The position numbers were made by a program, and so were the translations under genes. This document shows positions 9,579 through 18,424 of a stretch of DNA of 64,000 nt, piece by piece. The notes beneath the pieces were generated by a model, which was not told the DNA's origin, ran no database searches, and saw only the letters and a program-made list of their open reading frames with translations. Position 1 is the first letter of the stretch. The number at the start of each line of letters is the position of its first letter. This DNA comes from JBPRGH01 sp051418055 (GTDB taxonomy: Bacteria; Bacteroidota; Bacteroidia; Cytophagales; Cyclobacteriaceae): the NCBI GenBank assembly GCA_051418055.1, contig JBPRGH010000007.1, forward strand, positions 62,001-126,000, read 5' to 3'.

Positions 9579-10937
9579 TTATTTATTTAACAGGATCCAT
9601 TCGGTATTTTGCATGCATTTCTCATGCTCAGTCAACTCATCCGTTACCTTTTCAATTTTTTCTTCCGGATCTACATACAAACGAACATCATCCGGGTCAG
9701 CATCAATATCAAAATATTTAATACCATCAATGAAAGTCATCTGTGGCACAGCATATATCGATAACGGGTGGTTTTCAAAAATTACGACATCACCATCTTT
9801 ACCTACTTCAAGCGATCCTACCCTATTCTCAATACCTAACTGCTTTGCAGGATTTAATGTAATCAGCTTTAATGCCTCCTCATCGGAAAGGTCACCGTAC
9901 TTCTGTGTTTTTGCTGCTTCATGGAAAAGGTGGCGGATCAATTCACCGCTATCAGAATTGATTGAAGTAACCACTCCATTTTGTGTAAGAATAGCTGCAT
10001 TATAAGCTGTCGAATAGTATACTTCAAATTTATATGCCCACCAATCAGCAAATACTGATGCCATAGCTCCAAATTCAGCAAGCTCCGGCGCTACTTTGAA
10101 AGCCTCATTCGCATGTTGGTAAACCAGTTTCTCTATGCCATAATCCTTAAACACCTTCATCAGCATCAGGATCTCATCGGCTCTATATGAATGACAGTGG
10201 ACGATAATATTTCCTCTGAGGATATCAGCAATAACCTCCATTCGCAGGTTGTATTGCGGGGGCATTCCTTTATAGCCTCTCTTATCTTTATTTTTATTAT
10301 ACTTATCCCAGGCATTCATATATTCCTGCGCTTCAGAAAAAGCCTCACGAAAAACCTGTTCCACACCCATACGTGTACGGGGTACTATTCCACTTCCCGC
10401 ACCATGTACGCGCGTGGGATTTTCTCCTAATGCAAATTTTATGGTTCTGGGAGCTCCTTCCATTCGGATCACTTCAGGATCAACCGTTCCATATCTATGC
10501 TTGATCGTTTCGCACTGACCTCCAATTGCATTTGCAGATCCATGCATAGAATGAGAAATAGTAGTACCACCCGCTAAAGCACGATAAATTGAAACATCCA
10601 GCGGATTAAGCACATCTCCAGTCCATACTTCGGCTGTTACCGGGCTAGTAGCCTCGTTAACTGCATCAAGGGCGATATGAGAATGAGCATCTATTATGCC
10701 GGGCATTACATACCTGCCTGTAGCATCTACAACAGGCACTCCTGCAGCACTTAAATTTTTACCTATACGATCAATCTTACCATCGCGGATTAAAATATCC
10801 GTATTTTCCATGGTACCATTTGTAACTGTAAGTAAGGTGCCATTTTTAATTAATACGCTGCCCCGCTTTACCTGTGCCTCAGCAGCAGTGATAAGTAGGA
10901 AGCAGAAAATCAGTATTGTTAAAATATATCTATTCAT
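9579..10937 (-). CDS. Exported metal-dependent amidohydrolase (imidazolonepropionase-like)
   Basis: 452 residues with a signal peptide ending AEAQ. This is the only member of the three-gene operon with a recognisable metal site: PGIIDAHSHIAL gives H85 and H87, followed by HCHSYRADE, VYQHANEAF and TSINSDSGE, supplying the two further histidines and the catalytic Asp of the amidohydrolase superfamily. It closes with LGIENRVGSLEVGKDGDVV, the family's C-terminal beta-sandwich signature. It probably hydrolyses a cyclic amide or dipeptide-like substrate in the periplasm, but the substrate cannot be read from sequence. Its operon neighbours may form hetero-oligomers with it. Confidence 0.88.
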   Translation of the reverse strand: MNRYILTILIFCFLLITAAEAQVKRGSVLIKNGTLLTVTNGTMENTDILIRDGKIDRIGKNLSAAGVPVVDATGRYVMPGIIDAHSHIALDAVNEATSPVTAEVWTGDVLNPLDVSIYRALAGGTTISHSMHGSANAIGGQCETIKHRYGTVDPEVIRMEGAPRTIKFALGENPTRVHGAGSGIVPRTRMGVEQVFREAFSEAQEYMNAWDKYNKNKDKRGYKGMPPQYNLRMEVIADILRGNIIVHCHSYRADEILMLMKVFKDYGIEKLVYQHANEAFKVAPELAEFGAMASVFADWWAYKFEVYYSTAYNAAILTQNGVVTSINSDSGELIRHLFHEAAKTQKYGDLSDEEALKLITLNPAKQLGIENRVGSLEVGKDGDVVIFENHPLSIYAVPQMTFIDGIKYFDIDADPDDVRLYVDPEEKIEKVTDELTEHEKCMQNTEWILLNK

Positions 10938-10943
10938 TATCTT

Positions 10944-12614
10944 CTATTTTTGAGGTTTTTTCGTTCCCTTTATTGGAATAATTTCAATTCCCGGACTACT
11001 TAATGTACCTTCAAAGGAATCTCCTTCTATATTCAATACAGCATTAACCTGCTTCTGTTCTGCAAGGATACGTGTCTTAAAATTGAATGTTAAGGAGTTA
11101 CCTGTTATAAGCACATCATTAAGTTCAGATACTTCATCATTGTAGCTGTTATCTATGGAGCCAGTAAGTACTCCATCACTTTCGGCCAGTTTGATTGTAC
11201 CCGTTATTGTCCCATTAGGAGTTTCGGCACTATAGCTCCAGTTTCCGGCTAATCTTGCAGCTGCCTTTTTATCGCTTTTCTTTTTTGCTTTTACCTCATA
11301 TTCAAAAAGATCCCCTTCTACAAATACATATCTGACATTTGATTCTTTATCAAAAAATGGTTTGTCTGAAACAACGAGGTTGGCCATTTTGCCATTTTCT
11401 ATTGTCCCGGCCATCCTGCTTAATCCATAAATGGAGGCCGGTGTAGTGGTAAGGGCTGCTAGTGCTGCATCCTCACTTAATCCGTTTTCAACCATTTTAT
11501 GAAGATTTCCTTTAATATCCTTAGCAGTAATTTTTGTATCTACCGATGAAAATGCAAATGGTACGCCAGCCTGCTGATATAAAGCTGGCTGGCCATAATA
11601 TCTTTTAGCAAACTCTTCTTTGCGTTTTTCCAGCCCTTCAATAATTTCCTGCTCTTTATATTGTTCTTCTTCCTTCACCGTATCTTTTTTATCAAGCGGT
11701 TTCCATTCAGGCATATCAAGAGAGAAAAGTACTTTTGTATTTGAATTCTTTACCTTTTGCACGATATCCCAACCCTGCCGCAATTCAGTAAGGATCAGAT
11801 CAAAACCTAGCTCCTCTTTTAATAAAATAGCACGCTGAGCATCCAAAACGCCTGTTCCTTTATATGCCACAGGAATTTTTCTATCCAGCACAGGATAAAA
11901 AGCAATTAGTGTACGGTCATAGAAAGGACGCTGCATACCTGCTGGCTCGGCACTGTACATCTGGCGAAATTTCTTTGCCTGTTCAGCTTGTCGGTACAAC
12001 TCTCTGAATTTAGCCATCACACCCATAGTTGTTGCCGGGTACATTCTTCTGGCACCTTCAAAGGTAGCATACATGGCTGTTCCGGTATTCATCACCATCT
12101 CATCAGCATTATTGCCTTTTAACAGGATAAGTGATGACTGGCCGGGCAGCATACCTCCTTCAGGCGCTGTTTGAGCCAGCGTAAAGCCTAATGATCTATA
12201 TTCACTTACCGACTTATCGGCTGGTACCAGAAATTCGAGAACTCCTCGCTCAGGTGTAATACCCGCCAACTCGTCAGGAGGATTTCCCGGTACTTTTACT
12301 TCCGGCCTTTCATCTCTTTTCGGCATTTTTATGCCTACATGTGACATCCCAAGAATAAAACCCGGGTAAATATACAGGCTATCTCCTTTAACTATTCGTG
12401 CTCCCGGGGGTACGGATACATTTTTACCTACTGCTGTGATGATACCATCTTTCATCAACACCGTACCATTTTCAATTAGTTGCCCGGGTGCCGGGACAAT
12501 ATTTACATTGGTAACAGCAATAGTTCTTGTAACCGGAGCAAGCTCTTCATCCTGGGCAAAAGAAAAGGTCACCATCCCAAGGATAAAAAACATCATCCAA
12601 GTAAACTTCTTCAT
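10944..12614 (-). CDS. Exported amidohydrolase-like protein lacking metal ligands, with extra C-terminal domain (first gene of operon)
   Basis: 556 residues, signal peptide ending TFSFAQ, then the amidohydrolase beta-sandwich (GTVLMKDGIITAVGKNV). The segment where HxH should follow reads PGFILGMSHVG, and no later histidine/aspartate set can be matched to the active paralogue. About 100 extra residues at the C-terminus (from LAGNWSYSAETPNGTITG) look like a small beta-rich domain that the other two genes lack. It is transcribed first in the operon, with a 6-base gap to the intact enzyme. A structural or regulatory partner role is inferred, not shown. Confidence 0.83.
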   Translation of the reverse strand: MKKFTWMMFFILGMVTFSFAQDEELAPVTRTIAVTNVNIVPAPGQLIENGTVLMKDGIITAVGKNVSVPPGARIVKGDSLYIYPGFILGMSHVGIKMPKRDERPEVKVPGNPPDELAGITPERGVLEFLVPADKSVSEYRSLGFTLAQTAPEGGMLPGQSSLILLKGNNADEMVMNTGTAMYATFEGARRMYPATTMGVMAKFRELYRQAEQAKKFRQMYSAEPAGMQRPFYDRTLIAFYPVLDRKIPVAYKGTGVLDAQRAILLKEELGFDLILTELRQGWDIVQKVKNSNTKVLFSLDMPEWKPLDKKDTVKEEEQYKEQEIIEGLEKRKEEFAKRYYGQPALYQQAGVPFAFSSVDTKITAKDIKGNLHKMVENGLSEDAALAALTTTPASIYGLSRMAGTIENGKMANLVVSDKPFFDKESNVRYVFVEGDLFEYEVKAKKKSDKKAAARLAGNWSYSAETPNGTITGTIKLAESDGVLTGSIDNSYNDEVSELNDVLITGNSLTFNFKTRILAEQKQVNAVLNIEGDSFEGTLSSPGIEIIPIKGTKKPQK

Positions 12615-13030
12615 ATTGTTTATTTTATTTTCAGTTTATAAGGTTTTAAGATAAAGAAAAAACATTAGAGGAGTAAAATATCCTTTATAAAATGCCTAAA
12701 GAATTATTTAAAAGTAAAAAAAGGATGTTTAACCGGTATATTGTCTTTCCCTCAGATTTAAACTGTAGTAGCTCAGGCTTATACTGAAGAATTTCCTCAA
12801 TCTTCTCCAAAACTTCAGAAGTGATTTTTTCTCTGGGTTACATGTTTTTAGTTTAATCCTCTCTATGTAGGTTTGCTTTCCCTGCCATCATTTCCAAAAA
12901 AAATACCTGGTCTGTCTGCCATATTTTTCCGGAAAATACACCAAAAATCATCAATCTGAATGATTCTCATCATTTACTGTTAACATCTGCCTGGCTAATT
13001 TTACTATGTGAATCAGAAAATAATAAGGCT
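12615..13030. other. 416-base intergenic region with a possible gene remnant
   Basis: This gap separates divergent genes. The only coding-like signal is on the minus strand from 12843 to 12685: a start codon immediately followed by TAA, then 50 open codons reading PREKITSEVLEKIEEILQYK and onward, with protein-like helical composition and a clean stop. It may be a decayed gene or chance; no family was recognised. No RNA gene is apparent. An AT-rich stretch before 13031 presumably holds the promoter of the next gene. Confidence 0.35.
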
Positions 13031-13438
13031 ATGAAACTTCTCCCGAATCCTAATACAGCATACCTGCTGAATGTCAGCCTGGAATCGCTACATACAGAAA
13101 GTCTTGAATGGCTTAATGAAATTGAATTTTTAAAAGATGAATTGGCTTTCTTTTATAAATTGATCTATATAAAAGAATTTAAGCATGATCTCCCAGTTGA
13201 CGCAGTGACAAATATTGAAAATCAGCTGGTTTATATCAATAATGATAAACTTAAAAAGCTGAAAAAAGACCTGCTTTACCATGAGAAAGTTTTGGCGCAA
13301 CTATATAAGCTTAATCCTGCACCTGAAGAAGAAAACTACAGAACAAAACACAAACATTTGTGGAATGAAATGCATCAGCTCAGTGGTCTTGTTAAAAAAA
13401 TGAAAAAAGATTTGTTTTTATTAATTCATTCCAACTGA
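13031..13438 (+). CDS. Hypothetical helical protein
   Basis: 135 residues, no signal peptide, no membrane segment and no family recognised. The composition is rich in Leu, Lys and Glu with heptad-like spacing across most of the length (for example NNDKLKKLKKDLLYHEKVLAQL), suggesting two long helices that pair as a coiled coil. It stands alone, with more than 270 bases on each side, and lies upstream of the DUF4407 gene in the same orientation. The codon usage looks native. A cytoplasmic scaffold or small regulator is possible, but nothing in the sequence decides it. Confidence 0.6.
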   Translation: MKLLPNPNTAYLLNVSLESLHTESLEWLNEIEFLKDELAFFYKLIYIKEFKHDLPVDAVTNIENQLVYINNDKLKKLKKDLLYHEKVLAQLYKLNPAPEEENYRTKHKHLWNEMHQLSGLVKKMKKDLFLLIHSN

Positions 13439-13668
13439 CATTGGTACTTAACACTCAACTGCGGTAGATATTTTTCTTATTTTTTCAAAATCCTTTTATG
13501 TTGTAATGGAAAAATTAATTCAATTTTCCCGGGAATTTACTTTCTGAAAGAATCTACAGCATCCTAATAGTTTGTAATTATTTAATCATTCATCACAATT
13601 TCTTTGGCTTTCATCACACTTGCTGGCTTTAATAACTCGGCTTCTATATCATTAACAAAGAATTAATA

Positions 13669-13683
13669 CTATGTATAACATAG
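13669..13683. promoter_or_regulatory. Palindrome upstream of the DUF4407 gene
   Basis: CTATGT-ATA-ACATAG is a perfect 6-bp inverted repeat with a 3-base centre, 27 bases before the DUF4407 start. It could be an operator half-site pair or a chance AT-rich palindrome. Confidence 0.25.
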
Positions 13684-13710
13684 ATGTATGTTTTACCGTA
13701 TTAAAATAAT

Positions 13711-14763
13711 ATGAGCAGATTCAGGTCTTTCTTTTGGTGGTGTGCCGGCATAGATAAATCGGTTATAGATAAATGTTCAACAGAGACAAGTAAATATGTA
13801 GGCATCGGTGCTTCTATTTTCTTCACAGGGATCTTTGCTTCCCTTGCAGCAGGATTCGCAATGTTTACTGTTTTTGATTCTGTTCTTTATAGTATTCTTT
13901 TAGGCATTTTATGGGGACTAATGATATTTAACCTGGATCGATATATTGTATCGAGCATGCGTAAAAAAGGGAAATTGAGAAGTGAGCTGGCAATGGCTGC
14001 TCCCCGAATTATTTTAGCAATAGTTATCTCAATTGTAATTGCGAAACCGCTCGAGCTAAAAATATTTGAAAAAGAGATAACTTCTGAAATTTTATTAATG
14101 GAACAGGAAGAGATTTCCCGTAAGGAAAATATTGTAAAGGGACGATTTATATCCGAAAATGAGATGTTAAAAACTGAAATAAGGACACTTCAGGAGGAAA
14201 TAGATACTAAAGCTGAAAAGCGGGATGAGCTCAGGCGTATTGCGCAAGAAGAAGCGGATGGCACCGGCGGTACCGGTCTACGTAATGCAGGACCAATTTA
14301 CAGGATCAAAAAAGCAAACGCTGATCAGGCGGAAGCTGAACTTCAGGAATTAAAACAACAAAATAATGAGCTTATTGCCCAGAAAAGAGCTGAAATAAAT
14401 GAAAATGACAGCCTGCAACAGGTTTCGTTAAATGCCATGGAAAATGCTTCACTTGGTGGACTTGCTTCTCGATTAGAAGCAATGGATAGGATTACCGAAA
14501 GAAGTGAAGCAATTTTACTTGCGCATTGGTTTATCCTGCTGCTTTTTATAGCTATTGAATCAGCACCTATTTTTGTAAAATTAATGGCACCTAGAGGCCC
14601 TTATGATTATCTTCAGAATTCTGTGGAGTATGAATATGAAGCTCATCATTATGAAGATGTGGCATATATTAATACCAAAATTAAAAATCGCTCATCCAGG
14701 CTTACAGCTGAAGAAGCAGAATATATGAATAATAAATTAAAAGTTGGTTTAGAGAAAAATTGA
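13711..14763 (+). CDS. DUF4407 domain membrane protein
   Basis: 350 residues matching the DUF4407 layout: an opening FFWWCAGIDKSVIDKCSTE, two or three membrane segments between about residues 28 and 115, a long charged coiled coil of about 110 residues (about 125-245) and a last membrane segment near 268-288 (AHWFILLLFIAIESAPIFV). The coiled coil probably projects to one side of the inner membrane, with both ends anchored. The family has no established function that I know of. The gene is monocistronic: it is preceded by a 270-base gap and followed by a hairpin before a convergent gene. Family assignment is fairly sure; role unknown. Confidence 0.82.
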   Translation: MSRFRSFFWWCAGIDKSVIDKCSTETSKYVGIGASIFFTGIFASLAAGFAMFTVFDSVLYSILLGILWGLMIFNLDRYIVSSMRKKGKLRSELAMAAPRIILAIVISIVIAKPLELKIFEKEITSEILLMEQEEISRKENIVKGRFISENEMLKTEIRTLQEEIDTKAEKRDELRRIAQEEADGTGGTGLRNAGPIYRIKKANADQAEAELQELKQQNNELIAQKRAEINENDSLQQVSLNAMENASLGGLASRLEAMDRITERSEAILLAHWFILLLFIAIESAPIFVKLMAPRGPYDYLQNSVEYEYEAHHYEDVAYINTKIKNRSSRLTAEEAEYMNNKLKVGLEKN

Positions 14764-14781
14764 TTTAACATAAAGAGAAAA

Positions 14782-14807
14782 TCCTGAGGCTAACTAAAGA
14801 CTCAGGA
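14782..14807. terminator. Hairpin between convergent genes
   Basis: TCCTGAG / CTCAGGA, a 7-bp stem with a 12-base loop. On the minus strand it is followed by TTTTC, so it fits best as terminator of the L,D-transpeptidase gene; the plus-strand T tract is weak. Confidence 0.55.
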
Positions 14808-14821
14808 CTAATTTCTCAATA

Positions 14822-15610
14822 CTAAAGTAGTTCCTTCTCTATTGCATTATAGGCACTATCAATATTTTTGAAGCTGGTTTTCGCTTTATATGATTCGTCG
14901 GCACCATGAACATATAAAACAGAGCCGCCGCTTATCTTCTTTATTACATCCTTCTTATCTTTCTGGATCGCAGGACATCCCAGACTTCTGCCTAATCTTC
15001 CCTGCATTTTAATTACTGAAGGATTTGCGTAATCAGCTGTATGAATTACAATGGCTCTTTTTCTGGCATTATCATTAATTCCTTTCTCAAGACCATCCAG
15101 GCGAAGGCTTAATCCATGTTTGCCATGATAAGTTTCAGCTGTTAAATAAGCACCCATGCTGCTTTGAAATGAATTGTTTTTATTAGAAAAAGAAGTTACT
15201 TTATTTAAACCACTATTTCTTCCATGAGAAACAACTATATTTTCAACAACAGCTTTCCTCTCAAGATCAATTATCCAGAATCTCTTTTCTGTTGAGGGAA
15301 GGGAATAGTCAATGATTGAAATAAGATTCTCCTTTTTTACCTTATTATCTGCCTTTAATGTATGATGTATCTTTAAAGCCTGCGTAAATAACTCCAGCCT
15401 GGGTTTATTCCCTTTTATTGCAGAATATTCCTCTTCCGAATGCTCCTTAAAAAGGGCATCTTTCTCTGCCACACTAAGTTCCTTTTCAAGGATAACCTCT
15501 ACCTTTTCTTCAGTAAATTCAGAACTTCCTGCTTTACCATTATTTGCCGTAGAAATAAAAGCTGTAGCGCTAATAAAAATAATAAATAAAACACCGTATA
15601 ATTTTTTCAT
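14822..15610 (-). CDS. Murein L,D-transpeptidase catalytic-domain protein (YkuD_2 type)
   Basis: About 262 residues from the ATG at 15610, which directly starts a signal peptide (MKKLYGVLFIIFISATAFIS); an upstream ATG at 15634 would add eight residues. The catalytic region contains FWIIDLERKAVV, VSHGRNSG, IVIHTADYA and the active-site segment GRSLGCPAIQ, where the Cys is the expected nucleophile of L,D-transpeptidases. These exported enzymes crosslink peptidoglycan or attach proteins to it. It is a paralogue of the gene at 26989-27723, with the same motif order. It is convergent with DUF4407 and downstream of the DNA ligase operon, but separated from it by about 150 bases. Confidence 0.88.
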   Translation of the reverse strand: MKKLYGVLFIIFISATAFISTANNGKAGSSEFTEEKVEVILEKELSVAEKDALFKEHSEEEYSAIKGNKPRLELFTQALKIHHTLKADNKVKKENLISIIDYSLPSTEKRFWIIDLERKAVVENIVVSHGRNSGLNKVTSFSNKNNSFQSSMGAYLTAETYHGKHGLSLRLDGLEKGINDNARKRAIVIHTADYANPSVIKMQGRLGRSLGCPAIQKDKKDVIKKISGGSVLYVHGADESYKAKTSFKNIDSAYNAIEKELL

Positions 15611-15758
15611 GTTATTATAGTTAAGGTTCATCATAATAACACTATTTGTTCATGATAAATTCGGTAATATCATCATTTATTATGAATTAAATCATGTTTT
15701 AAGGGAACTTATTATACAACAGGATCTTCCATAAAAATGATTTATAATCCCTATTGTA

Positions 15759-17351
15759 TTAACCATACTGCTCAAGCAGCTGGTGTACATTTTCAATAGT
15801 ATCTGCCTCCCCTGCCGGTTTATCCCTGCGCCATCTGTTGATTCTGGGAAAACGAAAAGCAACACCGGATTTATGCCTGGAGGAACGGTTGATACCCTCA
15901 AAAGCTATTTCAAATACAAGTTTTGGTGTTACACTTCTAACAGGCCCAAATCTTTCCGTAGTATTCTTCTTTACAAACCGGTCCACCTCACGTAGTTCAT
16001 CATCTGTCAGTCCGGAATAGGCTTTTGTTACCGGCACAAGCTCATCGGCATCCCATACAGCAAAGGTGTAATCTGTATATAAATTTGACCTTCTCCCATG
16101 ACCTCTCATCGCATAGATCATTACTGCATCTATGGTCAATGGATCTACCTTCCATTTCCACCAGTCTCCCCTCCTCCTGCCGGATTTATAAACCGAATCA
16201 AGTTTCTTCAACATGATCCCTTCACTGTTGTACTCCCTGCTTTTATCCCGCTCTTCTGCTAATTTTTCCCAGCTGTTAAATTCAACAACCGGTGAAGGAA
16301 TTAAAACACCTCCTGTTTTTGCTTCACTAATAATTTTCTCCAGTTGCTGACGCCTTTGCGACAATGGCTTTTTCCTCCAGTCATTTCCCTCATATTCCAA
16401 CAGGTCATATGCCATAAAAATAACAGGGGCTTCTGATAAAATTTTAGACGTAACATTTTTCCGTCCAATGCGGGTTTGCAATAAATTAAAACTTAAAGGC
16501 TGTCCCTCTTTCCATGGTAAAATTTCCCCATCCAGCACAGTGCCATCAGGTAAGGCATCGTGAAATATATCATATTCCGGATATTTATCTGTAACTAATT
16601 CCTCCCCCCTTGACCATACAAATAATTGACCTTTCCTGACAATTACCTGACCTCTGATACCATCCCATTTTCTTTCAGCCAGCCACTGATCAGGATCTCC
16701 CAAACTCTCATGTTCTACATCCAAAGCATAGCAGAGGTAAAAAGGATAAGGCCGGGAAAGATCCTCATCATCATCCGATTTTAATACAAGCTCCTCAAAA
16801 GTAGTATCATCAGGCCACCAGTGGCCCATCAGGCGGTGTGCCAGCTTGTCCTGATCAATACCCGTATATTCAGATAGCGCCCTCACCATTAGTTTTTGCG
16901 ACACACCTATGCGAAAGCTTCCTGTGATCAATTTATTAAAAACAAATCTCTCCTGACGCGGAAGCTGTTCCCATGCATGCCGGATCTTTTCTTTCTTTGA
17001 TTCTTCCGGTAAGCTTCCGATCTGCTGCAGATAATTTACCCAGTATGTCAGAGAGTGATCAGAGGGCTTTTCAGCATTTGGTAGTACAAGGGTAATTGTC
17101 TCCGCAAGGTCCCCTACTATATGATAAGATTCTTCAAAAAGCCAACGTGGTAATTTACTGAATTTAGTTGCCCATTCCCTAAGTAATGTAGTGTTTACAG
17201 GTCTTTTGGGCCGTCGGTGAGAAAGAAGCGCAATTGCCCAAAGTTTATCTTCATCGGGAGCATTAGAAAGATATTCTTTTAACGCCTCTATCTTTACAAG
17301 AGTCTTGGTGGTCTGATCGAGACGAGTAAAAAGATAAGCAAAATCCTTCAT
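15759..17351 (-). CDS. ATP-dependent DNA ligase
   Basis: 530 residues. An N-terminal DNA-binding helical domain (about 1-200) precedes the adenylation domain with motif I AERKWDGIRGQ, where K228 is the expected adenylated lysine, followed by DGEILPW (motif III), EGIMLKKLD (motif IV) and WWKWKVDPLTIDAVMIYA (motif V). An OB-fold C-terminal domain follows. It joins DNA breaks and, with the exonuclease gene immediately upstream (four-base overlap), forms the repair pair often accompanied by a helicase and a phosphoesterase. Those two are not adjacent here. It differs from the NAD-dependent replicative ligase, which must lie elsewhere. Confidence 0.95.
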   Translation of the reverse strand: MKDFAYLFTRLDQTTKTLVKIEALKEYLSNAPDEDKLWAIALLSHRRPKRPVNTTLLREWATKFSKLPRWLFEESYHIVGDLAETITLVLPNAEKPSDHSLTYWVNYLQQIGSLPEESKKEKIRHAWEQLPRQERFVFNKLITGSFRIGVSQKLMVRALSEYTGIDQDKLAHRLMGHWWPDDTTFEELVLKSDDDEDLSRPYPFYLCYALDVEHESLGDPDQWLAERKWDGIRGQVIVRKGQLFVWSRGEELVTDKYPEYDIFHDALPDGTVLDGEILPWKEGQPLSFNLLQTRIGRKNVTSKILSEAPVIFMAYDLLEYEGNDWRKKPLSQRRQQLEKIISEAKTGGVLIPSPVVEFNSWEKLAEERDKSREYNSEGIMLKKLDSVYKSGRRRGDWWKWKVDPLTIDAVMIYAMRGHGRRSNLYTDYTFAVWDADELVPVTKAYSGLTDDELREVDRFVKKNTTERFGPVRSVTPKLVFEIAFEGINRSSRHKSGVAFRFPRINRWRRDKPAGEADTIENVHQLLEQYG

Positions 17352-18385
17352 TCCTTATTTTCTTTATCTTCACCTGTAACTGCTGCTTCATTTATTTCCC
17401 CAAGCTCTCCCTCAAATTCTGTGGCTACCGGTTGCGCATTAAAACCCTGCTCTCTTAGCCACTGACTAAAAATGGAGGTATATCCATGGGTAACATAAAT
17501 CTCTTCAGCACCTGTTGCTTTAATTGCCTCATTAAGCTCATTCCAGTCAGCATGATCGGATAATACAAAGCCTCTGTCGACTGCCCGTCTTCTTCTCGCA
17601 CCCCGCAGGCTCATCCAACCAGAAGCAATAGCTGTTGAATACGGCTGCAGGCGACGCATCCAGGGGGAATTTAAAGCTGAAGGGGTGGCAATCACTATAG
17701 AACCCAACAAGTCATCTTTTTTTACTTCACCCGTTAAACGAGTTGTTTCAGGCAATTTTACCCCCTGCTCTCTTAAAATGTTATTAATATTCTCTATGGC
17801 ACCATGTGTATAAATAGGCCCGAGCGAATGATCGAGCATTTTAAGTATTCTCTGTGCTTTTCCTAAAGCATAACCGGCTATTACAGAAATTTTTCCAATC
17901 TCGATATTATGCCGCCGCCATTCATTTATTTCCAAAGCTATTTCGGTGTCTGGTTTCCATTTAAATACCGGGAGACCAAAAGTAGATTCAGTTATAAACA
18001 CATCGCATTTTAATGGTTCAAATTTCCCCGAAAGGGGATCAGCTGTTGTTTTATAGTCCCCGCTTACCACCCAAACTTCTCCTTTATATTCCACTCTTAC
18101 CTGTGCTGAACCAAAGATATGACCGGCTGGATGAAAAGAGAATTTTACTCCATTTACAGAAAAGCTCTCACCAAAATCAGCCCCCTCAATATTTATATCT
18201 TCTCCAAGGCGGTAGCGAATTACAGGTACTGCGTCATGTGTAGCTATATAATGTTTATTACCATAACGGGCATGATCACTGTGGCCATGCGTAATGACAG
18301 CATGATCTACCGGCTTCCACGGGTCAATATAGATATTTGCCTTTTCGCAGAAAATACCAGCCTCTGTAAATTGAAGTAGTCCCAA
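17348..18385 (-). CDS. Ligase-associated DNA exonuclease (metallo-beta-lactamase / beta-CASP fold)
   Basis: 345 residues. The metallo-beta-lactamase motif HGHSDHA (H33, H35, D37, H38) binds two metals; FHPAGHIFGSAQV and SGDYKT supply further ligands, and the C-terminal SDHADWNEL and VTHGYTS segments complete the nuclease core. Families of this type process DNA ends before joining by the partner ATP-dependent ligase, whose gene overlaps this one by four bases. The pair is probably used in DNA-damage repair. A helicase (Lhr-like) and the PdeM phosphoesterase that complete the classic four-gene cluster are not nearby. The annotation as exonuclease follows the family; activity on this protein is inferred. 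Confidence 0.93.
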   Translation of the reverse strand: MGLLQFTEAGIFCEKANIYIDPWKPVDHAVITHGHSDHARYGNKHYIATHDAVPVIRYRLGEDINIEGADFGESFSVNGVKFSFHPAGHIFGSAQVRVEYKGEVWVVSGDYKTTADPLSGKFEPLKCDVFITESTFGLPVFKWKPDTEIALEINEWRRHNIEIGKISVIAGYALGKAQRILKMLDHSLGPIYTHGAIENINNILREQGVKLPETTRLTGEVKKDDLLGSIVIATPSALNSPWMRRLQPYSTAIASGWMSLRGARRRRAVDRGFVLSDHADWNELNEAIKATGAEEIYVTHGYTSIFSQWLREQGFNAQPVATEFEGELGEINEAAVTGEDKENKE

Positions 18386-18424
18386 CTTTTTTCAGAACAA
18401 CACCTCCAGTTTTTAATTGTTGAT

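Noticed and set aside
9613..10005. 130-residue plus-strand ORF inside the amidohydrolase region
   Set aside because: Antisense to the intact amidohydrolase, whose metal-site motifs are on the minus strand.
15692..15901. 69-residue minus-strand ORF
   Set aside because: Overlaps the C-terminus of the DNA ligase in another frame without independent support.
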